DNA from: an uncultured Sphingomonas sp.
GTDB taxonomy: Bacteria; Pseudomonadota; Alphaproteobacteria; Sphingomonadales; Sphingomonadaceae
NCBI RefSeq assembly: GCF_913776855.1
Contig: NZ_CAJYQD010000010.1
Span: 1 to 38,300 of the forward strand
Direction: 5' to 3'
DNA: 38,300 nucleotides
The notes beneath the pieces were generated by a model. The model saw only the letters and a list, made by a program, of their open reading frames with translations. It did not search any database and was not told the origin of the DNA. Every line of letters starts with the position of its first letter. Position 1 is the first letter of the stretch. Position numbers and translations under genes: made by a program. Shown here in pieces: positions 31,762 to 38,300 of this stretch.

Positions 31762-32076
31762 ATGGAGCGCATCTTCGAACCCTGCGTCTACATCATCGCC
31801 AGTCGTCGCAACGGCACCATCTATACCGGCGTCACCAGCAACCTCACCCAGCGGCTGCACCGGCATCGCGCCGGCACCTTTCCCGGCTTCACCGCTGACC
31901 ACAACTGCCACCGCCTCGTCTGGTTCGAACGCCACGAAACCATGGAAACCGCCATCCAGCGCGAGAAGCGGATCAAGAAGTGGAACCGCGACTGGAAGCA
32001 GAATATGGTCGAGCGGACCAACTCCCACTGGCGCGACCTGTCCTCGGGGCTAGGCTTCTCTGCCGTTCCGCAATAA
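31762..32076 (+). CDS. GIY-YIG nuclease family protein
   Basis: A 104-residue stand-alone GIY-YIG domain. The first strand pair reads CVYIIASRRNGTIYTGVTSN (the GIY and YIG positions are VYI and YTG), the catalytic Arg is in NLTQRLHRHRAG, and the metal-binding Glu is in ETAIQREKRIKKWNRDWK. All key residues are present, so it is probably an active nuclease. The C-terminus (NMVERTNSHWRDLS) is typical of the small YhbQ-like members. ATG 31762 has AAGGGGGTTGG upstream. It lies 16 nt after a REPIN-like palindrome and 33 nt before pheS, between genes that are normally neighbours, which suggests insertion. The natural target is unknown. Confidence 0.92.
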   Translation: MERIFEPCVYIIASRRNGTIYTGVTSNLTQRLHRHRAGTFPGFTADHNCHRLVWFERHETMETAIQREKRIKKWNRDWKQNMVERTNSHWRDLSSGLGFSAVPQ

Positions 32077-32109
32077 AGCCGGTCGCCTATCCCGACCACC
32101 GGAGCGACC

Positions 32110-33279
32110 GTGACCCCCGATCTCGACCAATTGCGTGCCGACCTGCTCGCCGCCATCGATGCCTCTGCGGGCGTTGACGCGCTGGAGGCGGTGCGTGTTC
32201 ATGCGCTGGGCAAGCAAGGGGCGGTGACCGGCCTGCTCAAGACGCTCGGCAGCCTGTCGCCCGAAGAGCGCCAGACCGTCGCGCCCGGCATTCATGCCCT
32301 GCGCGAGGCGGTGACGAGCGCGATCGGCGCGCGCAAGGCGGACCTCGAGGCACGCGCACTGGCGGCGAAGCTGGCGAGCGAGCGGGTCGACCTGACGCTG
32401 CCCGTCGACCGGATCGCGCCGGGCGGGGTGCATCCGGTGTCGCAGGTCATGGACGAGCTGGCGGAAATCTTTGCCGATCTGGGCTTTGCCGTCGCGACGG
32501 GGCCGGAGATCGAGGACGACTGGCACAACTTCACCGCGCTTAACATTCCCGAGACGCATCCGGCGCGCGCGATGCATGACACGTTCTACGCGCAGCGCCG
32601 AAGCCCGCAGGGCGAGGAAACCGCAAGCGCGGCCGGCGGCGCCGAAGCGCCGTCCGACGACGGTGGCTCCGCCACCGGCGCCACCGAACGCTACGTCCTC
32701 CGCACGCATACATCGCCGGTCCAAATCCGCACGATGATGACCCAGCAACCCCCGATCCGCATCATCGCGCCGGGCCGCGTCTATCGCAGCGACAGCGACG
32801 CGACCCACACCCCGATGTTCCACCAGATCGAAGGACTGGTGATTGATCGCGGCATCCATATGGGGCATCTCAAATGGACGCTTGAGACGTTCCTGAAGGC
32901 GTATTTCGAACGCGACGACATCGTCCTGCGCCTGCGCCCGAGCTATTTCCCGTTCACCGAACCATCGGCAGAGGTCGATATCGGCTATACGCTGGAAAAG
33001 GGCCGGCGCGTCGTCGGCGGTGATCCGAGCAAGGGCAATGGCGGCTGGATGGAAGTGCTGGGCAGCGGCATGGTCCACCCGAAGGTCATCGCGGCGTGCG
33101 GCCTCGATCCCGATGAGTGGCAGGGCTTTGCCTTCGGCACCGGCGTCGACCGGCTGGCGATGCTGAAATACGGCATGGACGACCTGCGCCCGTTCTTCGA
33201 CGGCGATCTGCGCTGGTTGAAACATTATGGCTTTGCGGCGCTGGACGTTCCCACGCTGTCGGGGGGAGTAGGCGCATGA
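32110..33279 (+). CDS. pheS: Phenylalanyl-tRNA synthetase alpha subunit, with an insertion
   Basis: A 389-residue catalytic subunit of the alpha2-beta2 enzyme that charges tRNA-Phe. An N-terminal coiled coil (residues 1-90) precedes the class II core: [34 protein letters not shown], the motif-2 loop [20 protein letters not shown], and motif 3 [20 protein letters not shown]. Between DTFYAQ and YVLRTHTSP lies an extra Ala/Gly/Ser/Glu-rich stretch of roughly 30 residues (about 160-194). Other PheS proteins have only a short loop there, and its DNA contains two hairpins. That explains the length above the usual 330-365. The start is GTG 32110 with GGAG 6 nt upstream. The stop overlaps pheT (ATGA). 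Confidence 0.96.
   Translation: MTPDLDQLRADLLAAIDASAGVDALEAVRVHALGKQGAVTGLLKTLGSLSPEERQTVAPGIHALREAVTSAIGARKADLEARALAAKLASERVDLTLPVDRIAPGGVHPVSQVMDELAEIFADLGFAVATGPEIEDDWHNFTALNIPETHPARAMHDTFYAQRRSPQGEETASAAGGAEAPSDDGGSATGATERYVLRTHTSPVQIRTMMTQQPPIRIIAPGRVYRSDSDATHTPMFHQIEGLVIDRGIHMGHLKWTLETFLKAYFERDDIVLRLRPSYFPFTEPSAEVDIGYTLEKGRRVVGGDPSKGNGGWMEVLGSGMVHPKVIAACGLDPDEWQGFAFGTGVDRLAMLKYGMDDLRPFFDGDLRWLKHYGFAALDVPTLSGGVGA
32637..32677. repeat. Two tandem hairpins inside the pheS insertion
   Basis: CGGCGC-cgaa-GCGCCG (32637-32652) and CGGTGGC-tcc-GCCACCG (32661-32677) lie 8 nt apart, both within the low-complexity insertion of PheS and in frame. The form resembles a small intergenic palindromic element that has landed in a coding sequence. 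Confidence 0.6.
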
Positions 33280-35639
33280 AGTTCACCCTGAGCTGGCTGC
33301 ACGAGCATCTCGACACCGATGCCTCGCTGGACACGATCCTCGGCGCGCTGAACGCGATCGGGCTGGAGGTCGAGGGCGTCGAGAATCCGGGGGAGAAGCT
33401 GGCCGCATTCCGCGTCGCCCGCGTCCTGACCGCCGAACCGCATCCACAGGCGGACAAGTTGCAGGTGTTGTCGGTCGATGCCGGGGACGGTCCGTTGCAG
33501 GTCGTGTGCGGCGCGCCCAACGCCCGCGCGCGGATGGTCGGCGTGTTCGGGATGCCGGGCGCGACGGTGCCGGCCAACGGCATGGTGCTGAAGGTCGCGG
33601 CGATCCGGGGGGTCGAATCGAACGGCATGATGTGTTCGACCCGCGAACTGGAGCTGGGCGAGGATCATGACGGGATCATTGAGCTGCCCGCCGATGCGCC
33701 GGTGGGCACCCCCTTCCCCGCCTATGCCGGGCTGGACGATCCGGTCATCGACATCAGCATCACTCCCAACCGGCAGGACTGCATGGGCGTGCGCGGCGTT
33801 GCGCGCGATCTGGCGGCGGCGGGCTATGGCACGTTGAAGGCGCTGGTGGTGCCGGTCGTGGCCGGCGAGGGTGACGGTCCCGACGTGCGGGTCGAGGATG
33901 CCGCCGGCTGCCCGGCCTTCTATGCGCGAGCGGTACGGGGCCTCACCAATGGTGAGTCGCCCGAGTGGATGCGGCGGCGGCTGAACGCGATCGGGCAGAA
34001 GCCGATCTCGACACTGGTCGACATCACCAATTACGTGATGTTCGATCTCGGGCGGCCGCTGCATGTCTATGACATGGCAAAACTCGATGGCGGCCTGGTC
34101 GCGCGGCAAGCGAAGCCGGACGAGAACGTCGTCGCGCTGAACGGCAAGTCCTATACGCTGGACGGTGGCGAGACGGTGATCGCCGACGCCGCCGCGGTGC
34201 ATGACATTGGCGGGATCATGGGCGGCGAGCATTCGGGCGTGTCGGAGACGACCACCGACGTGCTGATCGAATGCGCGTACTTCACCCCCGAAGCCATCGC
34301 GCGCACGGGGCAGAAGCTGGCGCTGACCAGCGATGCGCGCACCCGGTTCGAACGTGGCGTCGATCCGGCGTTCCTCGAGCAAGGCTTGGCAATCGCGACC
34401 GATTACGTCTTGCGGCTGTGCGGCGGGACGGCGAGCGGCGTGACGAAGGCGGGCACCCCGCCGAGCGAACCGCGCGTCATCACCCACCAGCCGGGCCGCG
34501 TCGCAACGCTGGGCGGACTGGACGTCGCCGAGGACCGGCAGCGCGACATCCTCGAACGGCTGGGCTTCGCGGTCGGTGACAGCTGGCAGGTGACCGTCCC
34601 GTCGTGGCGACGCGATGTCGAGGGCGTGGCCGATCTGGTCGAGGAAGTGATTCGGATCGAGGGGCTGGACAACGTGCCCTCGACGCCGCTCGACCGCCCC
34701 GCCGGGGTGGCGGTGCCGACCGCGACGCCTGAACAGAAGCTGGAGCGGCGGATGCGCCGGGCGGCTGCGGCGCGTGGGCTGGCCGAGGCGATCACCTGGA
34801 GCTTCATCGCCGACGACGAAGCCGCGCCGTTCGGTGGCGGCGCGTGGGAGGTGGTGAACCCGATCGCCAGCGACATGCGCGTGATGCGTCCGTCGCTGCT
34901 GCCCGGATTGCTCAGCGCCGCCGCGCGCAATGCGAAGCGTGGGGCAAGCAGCGTGCGGCTCTTCGAGATCGGGCGGCGCTATCTGGCCGAAGGCGAGCGC
35001 GCGACGCTCGGCATCGTGCTATCGGGCGAGCGTAGTCCGCGTGGCTGGCGCGGGGGCAAGGCGCAGGGCTTCGACGCGTTCGATGCCAAGGCCGAAGTGC
35101 TGGCGCTGCTCGAAGCGGCGGGGGCGCCGGTCGGCAATCTACAGGTGATGGACGGTGCGGGCGACGTGTTCCATCCGGGCCAGTCGGCGACGCTCAGGCT
35201 GGGGCCGAAGACGGTGCTGGCGAGCTTCGGCGTGCTGCACCCGACCACGGCCAAGGCGTTCGATCTGGGCGGCGGCGTGGTGGCGGCGGAGATCTATCTC
35301 GACGCGCTGCCGGCGAAGCGGGGCCAGGGCTTCATGCGCGCGGCCTATGCGCCGCCGGCACTGCAGGCGGTGACGCGCGACTTCGCGTTCCTCGTCGTCG
35401 ACGACGTGACCGGCGACCAGCTGGTGCGCGCGGTACGCGGCGCGGACAAGGCGGCGATCGTCGATGCGCGGCTGTTCGACGTTTTTGCCGGACAGGGCGT
35501 CGAGCCGGGCCACAAGAGCCTCGCCATCGAGGTCACGTTGCAGCCGGGGGCGAAGAGCTTCACCGATGTCGAACTGAAGGCGATTTCGGACAAGATCGTG
35601 GCTGCGGCGAAGAAGGTCGGCGGGAGCCTGCGCGCATGA
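33276..35639 (+). CDS. pheT: Phenylalanyl-tRNA synthetase beta subunit
   Basis: A 787-residue subunit that completes PheRS with PheS, binds tRNA and edits mischarged Tyr-tRNA-Phe. Domains in order: N-terminal [20 protein letters not shown]; the OB-fold tRNA-binding domain ([20 protein letters not shown]) at about 45-150; the B3/4 editing domain at about 200-390 ([20 protein letters not shown] leads in); B5 at about 400-470; the class II-like core ([20 protein letters not shown]); and a C-terminal FDX-ACB anticodon-binding domain ending [19 protein letters not shown]. The length is normal. ATG 33276 overlaps the pheS stop; the frame to its left is shadow. The stop overlaps the following epimerase-like gene. 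Confidence 0.97.
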   Translation: MKFTLSWLHEHLDTDASLDTILGALNAIGLEVEGVENPGEKLAAFRVARVLTAEPHPQADKLQVLSVDAGDGPLQVVCGAPNARARMVGVFGMPGATVPANGMVLKVAAIRGVESNGMMCSTRELELGEDHDGIIELPADAPVGTPFPAYAGLDDPVIDISITPNRQDCMGVRGVARDLAAAGYGTLKALVVPVVAGEGDGPDVRVEDAAGCPAFYARAVRGLTNGESPEWMRRRLNAIGQKPISTLVDITNYVMFDLGRPLHVYDMAKLDGGLVARQAKPDENVVALNGKSYTLDGGETVIADAAAVHDIGGIMGGEHSGVSETTTDVLIECAYFTPEAIARTGQKLALTSDARTRFERGVDPAFLEQGLAIATDYVLRLCGGTASGVTKAGTPPSEPRVITHQPGRVATLGGLDVAEDRQRDILERLGFAVGDSWQVTVPSWRRDVEGVADLVEEVIRIEGLDNVPSTPLDRPAGVAVPTATPEQKLERRMRRAAAARGLAEAITWSFIADDEAAPFGGGAWEVVNPIASDMRVMRPSLLPGLLSAAARNAKRGASSVRLFEIGRRYLAEGERATLGIVLSGERSPRGWRGGKAQGFDAFDAKAEVLALLEAAGAPVGNLQVMDGAGDVFHPGQSATLRLGPKTVLASFGVLHPTTAKAFDLGGGVVAAEIYLDALPAKRGQGFMRAAYAPPALQAVTRDFAFLVVDDVTGDQLVRAVRGADKAAIVDARLFDVFAGQGVEPGHKSLAIEVTLQPGAKSFTDVELKAISDKIVAAAKKVGGSLRA

Positions 35640-36505
35640 CCGTGACGCTGAGCAACGGCACGCTGACCGTCGCCATCGAACCGCTGGGTGCCGAACTGCA
35701 TTCGATCAGGGATGCGGAGGGTCGCGAGCTGATGACCAACGCCGATCCGGCGTTCTGGACCGGCCATGCGCCGATCCTGTTCCCGATCATCGGCGCGGTG
35801 CAGGACGATCGCTATCATGTCGATGGCGAAGTCTTCCACCTGGCCAAGCATGGCTTTGCGCGGCGGCGGATGTTCGCGAAGGTTGCGCAAACCGATACGT
35901 CGGTGCGGTTCGAGCTGGTCGACGATGCGGAGACGCGGAAGGTGTATCCGTTCGCGTTCATGCTCCACGTGGAACACCGGCTGGAGGGGGCGACCCTGCA
36001 CAGCGAGGTGACGGTGACCAACATCGGCGACCGCGACCTGCCGGCAAGCATCGGCTTTCACCCGGCGTTTGCGTGGCCGCTACCGTATGGGCGCGACCGG
36101 GCGGCGCATCGGATGGTGTTTTCGGACGCGGAAGTTGGCACCGTCGCCGCAATTGCGGCCAACGGAACGATCGCGCCGGAGCGGCGGCCCGATCCGGCGG
36201 TCAATCGTGTGTTGACGCTGACCGACGATCTGTTTGCGAACGATGCGCTGGTGTATGACCCGGTTCGAAGCACTTGGGTGCAGTACGGGGCGGAGGACGG
36301 GCCGCAGTTGCGGGTCGATTTTCCGGGGATGCCGAAGCTCGGCATCTGGACGAAGCCGGGTGCGGCCTTTGTCTGCATCGAGCCGTGGGACGGGATTGCG
36401 GACCCGGAAGGGTTTGCCGGTGACATCTTCGACAAGCCCGGGATTAATCGGGTTGCGCCGGGGCAATCGCATCGGGCGGCTATGTCGGTGACGTTGGAAG
36501 GTTGA
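35636..36505 (+). CDS. Aldose 1-epimerase family protein (LacX/YeaD-like)
   Basis: A 289-residue cytoplasmic protein of the galactose-mutarotase superfamily. Marks are an N-terminal strand set (LTVAIEPLGAELHSIRDAEG), FWTGHAPILFPIIGAV, the His-containing AKHGFARRRMFAKV, the catalytic-site His in SIGFHPAFAWPLP, and a C-terminal CIEPWDGIADPEGFAGDIFD with the conserved Glu. The pattern fits the LacX-like subgroup, whose sugar substrates are mostly undefined, rather than GalM. ATG 35636 overlaps the pheT stop by 4 nt, so it is translated from the pheST message; there is no obvious link in function. A long inverted repeat begins 3 nt after its stop. Confidence 0.92.
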   Translation: MTVTLSNGTLTVAIEPLGAELHSIRDAEGRELMTNADPAFWTGHAPILFPIIGAVQDDRYHVDGEVFHLAKHGFARRRMFAKVAQTDTSVRFELVDDAETRKVYPFAFMLHVEHRLEGATLHSEVTVTNIGDRDLPASIGFHPAFAWPLPYGRDRAAHRMVFSDAEVGTVAAIAANGTIAPERRPDPAVNRVLTLTDDLFANDALVYDPVRSTWVQYGAEDGPQLRVDFPGMPKLGIWTKPGAAFVCIEPWDGIADPEGFAGDIFDKPGINRVAPGQSHRAAMSVTLEG

Positions 36506-36507
36506 TT

Positions 36508-36691
36508 TTCACGCAAAGGCGCGGAGACGCGGAGGGGTTGCGTTCGCGATGAGGTTCCGCCGCGACAGCAGGCTTTATCACCCGTCGCATCGAGCGGAGT
36601 TGTCTGCCGCACGCACCCGGTCGCTGCAAACACCACCTCTACGCATCTCTACGCCAACCATCCCCCTCTTCTCTCCGCGCCTTCGCGTGAA
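36508..36691. repeat. 184-nt element with long inverted ends
   Basis: The left end (36508-36537, beginning TTCACGCAAAGGCGCGGAGA) and the right end (36662-36691, complement beginning TTCACGCGAAGGCGCGGAGA) are about 30-nt inverted copies with few mismatches. They enclose about 124 nt with no gene. It fills most of the 257-nt gap between the epimerase gene and prfC. The shape is that of a MITE or large palindromic element. No flanking target duplication is obvious. Confidence 0.75.
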
Positions 36692-36762
36692 CCCGCCTTC
36701 TTCTTCCGTCCTAGCGTGACGCCAATCTTGCCGCCCTCCCCGCGCAGCCCTAAAGGCCGGCG

Positions 36763-38300
36763 ATGGACCATATTTCCGATCGCCGCACCTTTGCGATCAT
36801 CTCCCACCCCGACGCCGGCAAGACCACGCTGACCGAAAAGCTGCTGCTGTTCGGCGGTGCGATCCATCTGGCGGGTGAGGTGAAGGCGCGGGGTGCCGCC
36901 CGCCGCGCCCGGTCGGACTGGATGAAGATCGAGCAGCAGCGCGGGATTTCGGTCACGTCGTCGGTGATGACGTTCGAGCGGAACGGGTTGACCTTCAACC
37001 TGCTCGACACGCCGGGCCACGAGGATTTTTCCGAAGATACCTATCGCACGCTGACCGCGGTCGATTCAGCGGTGATGGTGATCGACGCGGCGAAGGGTAT
37101 CGAGCCGCAGACGCGCAAGCTGTTCGAAGTGTGCCGGTTGCGCAGCGTGCCGATCATCACCTTCGTCAACAAGGTCGACCGCGAGGGGCGCGATCCGTTC
37201 GCGCTGTTGGATGAAGTGGCCGACATGCTCCAGCTCGACGTGTGCCCGATGACGTGGCCGGCCGGCATGGGCGGGCAGTTCGAGGGGATTTACGACTTGG
37301 TCGACAACCGGCTGTTGCAGCCGGAGGTGGGAACGAAGGATTTCCAGGGCAAGGTCGAGCAGTTCACCGGCCTGGATGACGCACGCATCGACAGCGTGCT
37401 GTCGGCGGAAGCGGCCGAGCGGCTGCGTGAGGAGGCGGAGTTGGCGACCGGCGGCTATGCCGCGTTCGACGGTGCGGCGTACCGTGCGGGCGACCTGACC
37501 CCGGTCTATTTCGGGTCGGCGCTGAAAGAGTTCGGCGTCGATTCGCTGATCGACGCGATCGCCAAACACGCTCCCCCGCCCCGCCCGCAGCCTGCCGAAC
37601 CCGCGCCGGTCGACCCGACCGATGATCGCGTGACGGGGTTCGTGTTCAAGGTGCAAGCGAACATGGACCCCAACCACCGCGACCGGATCGCGTTCATGCG
37701 GCTGTGTTCGGGGACGTTCAAGCGCGGCATGAAGCTGACCCCGACCGGCCATGGCAAGCCGATCGCGATTCATTCGCCGATCCTGTTCTTCGCGCGCGAA
37801 CGCGAACTGGCCGACGAGGCCTATCCGGGCGACATCATCGGCATTCCCAACCATGGCACGCTGCGCGTCGGTGATACGCTGTCGGAACGGGCCGATGTGC
37901 GGTTCACGGGGCTGCCGAACTTCGCGCCGGAAATCCTGCGCCGCGTGGTGCTGAAGGACCCGACCAAGACGAAGCAGTTGCGGAAAGCCTTGGACGACAT
38001 GGCCGAGGAAGGCGTCACGCAGGTCTTCTATCCCGATATCGGGTCGAACTGGGTGATCGGCGTGGTCGGGCAGTTGCAGCTCGAAGTGTTGCTCAGCCGG
38101 CTGGACGTCGAATACAAGGTCGCGGCGGGGCTGGAAATGGCGCCGTTCGAAACCGCGCGCTGGGTGTCCGCGAGCGATCCGGCGGATTTGAAGGCGTTCA
38201 CCGACCTGCATCGCAGCGCGATGGCGAAGGATCGCGACGGCAATCCGGTGTTTCTGGCCAAGAGCGCGTGGGAGGTCGGCTATATCGCCGATCGTTATTC
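36763..38300 (+). CDS. prfC: Peptide chain release factor 3 (partial, runs off the window)
   Basis: The first 512 codons of RF3, a translational GTPase that removes RF1/RF2 from the ribosome after peptide release. G1 is SHPDAGKTTLTEKLLLFG; the switch I region is IEQQRGISVTSSVMTFE; G3 is DTPGHEDFSEDTYRTL; and G4 is NKVDREGRDP. RF3-specific parts follow: PMTWPAGMGGQFEGIYDLVD, IAFMRLCSGTFKRGMKL, and IIGIPNHGTLRVGDTLSE. A full RF3 has about 525-530 residues, so only the last dozen or so are missing. The start ATG 36763 follows AAAGGCCGGCG. It is separated from the epimerase gene by the inverted-repeat element, so it should have its own promoter. Confidence 0.97.
   Translation, partial: MDHISDRRTFAIISHPDAGKTTLTEKLLLFGGAIHLAGEVKARGAARRARSDWMKIEQQRGISVTSSVMTFERNGLTFNLLDTPGHEDFSEDTYRTLTAVDSAVMVIDAAKGIEPQTRKLFEVCRLRSVPIITFVNKVDREGRDPFALLDEVADMLQLDVCPMTWPAGMGGQFEGIYDLVDNRLLQPEVGTKDFQGKVEQFTGLDDARIDSVLSAEAAERLREEAELATGGYAAFDGAAYRAGDLTPVYFGSALKEFGVDSLIDAIAKHAPPPRPQPAEPAPVDPTDDRVTGFVFKVQANMDPNHRDRIAFMRLCSGTFKRGMKLTPTGHGKPIAIHSPILFFARERELADEAYPGDIIGIPNHGTLRVGDTLSERADVRFTGLPNFAPEILRRVVLKDPTKTKQLRKALDDMAEEGVTQVFYPDIGSNWVIGVVGQLQLEVLLSRLDVEYKVAAGLEMAPFETARWVSASDPADLKAFTDLHRSAMAKDRDGNPVFLAKSAWEVGYIADRY

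Noticed and set aside
32082..32110. CGGTCGC...GCGACCG inverted repeat just before pheS
   Set aside because: Only 7 bp with a 16-nt loop and no T-run; likely chance in GC-rich DNA.
1..38300. CRISPR array, prophage, toxin-antitoxin or defence island
   Set aside because: No regularly spaced repeats, integrase, structural phage cluster or known defence gene; the content is mostly core functions.

Overview
This 38.3 kb window is a GC-rich bacterial chromosome segment that most resembles a sphingomonad (Sphingomonas or a close relative, Alphaproteobacteria). The grounds are a class I lysyl-tRNA synthetase, a separate HisZ, a MucR/Ros regulator, an RNase E with an acidic insertion in its S1 domain and a C-terminal GWW motif, an HWE-family sensor kinase, the order rpmI-rplT-pheS-pheT without infC, and dense palindromic repeats of the kind seen in sphingomonads. 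I see no phage, plasmid, insertion sequence, CRISPR array, tRNA or rRNA. Most of the window is well-packed core genome with small mobile palindromes between genes.

Layout. (1) 1-3810 (+): a periplasmic metal sensor (partial), an ECF sigma factor, copA and copB, chained by 4-nt overlaps; a copper-resistance operon with its own sigma factor. (2) 3847-6759: class I lysK (-), then a bestrophin-like channel and a small uncharacterised protein (+). (3) 6914-11448 (+): an Fe-S DinG/XPD-type helicase overlapping a SixA-like phosphatase, followed by a second ECF sigma factor with an RskA-like anti-sigma factor. (4) 11470-15926: an AMIN-domain amidase (-) diverges from rne (+) across a long structured spacer. 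(5) 15992-22219: HWE kinase (-), mucR (+), then hisZ, serA and serC (-). (6) 22350-28669 (+): a single-domain response regulator behind a good general-stress (EcfG) promoter candidate, an envelope set (M48/TPR protease, DsbA-like thiol protein, M19 dipeptidase-like protein), a two-gene ABC exporter and an atypical SDR. (7) 28674-30791 (-): an AsmA-family protein. (8) 30950-38300 (+): rpmI, rplT, a terminator, a palindromic repeat, a GIY-YIG nuclease, pheS, pheT, an aldose-1-epimerase-like gene, a long inverted repeat, and prfC running off the end.

Working together: serA and serC are the first and second steps of serine synthesis, and hisZ activates the first step of histidine synthesis. rpmI, rplT, pheS, pheT, lysK and prfC serve translation, and rne turns over RNA. 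The M48 protease, DsbA-like protein, AsmA, amidase and ABC exporter act in or on the envelope.

Most interesting signals: a GIY-YIG nuclease gene beside a REPIN-like palindrome inside the rplT-pheS gap; a hairpin-forming low-complexity insertion in frame within pheS; an M19 dipeptidase that seems to have lost three metal ligands; a MucR without any cysteine; an EcfG-type promoter in front of an orphan response regulator; and four different inverted-repeat families in 38 kb with no REP transposase gene in view. Starts, motifs and structures were read by eye; family assignments are from recall of motifs, not from searches.
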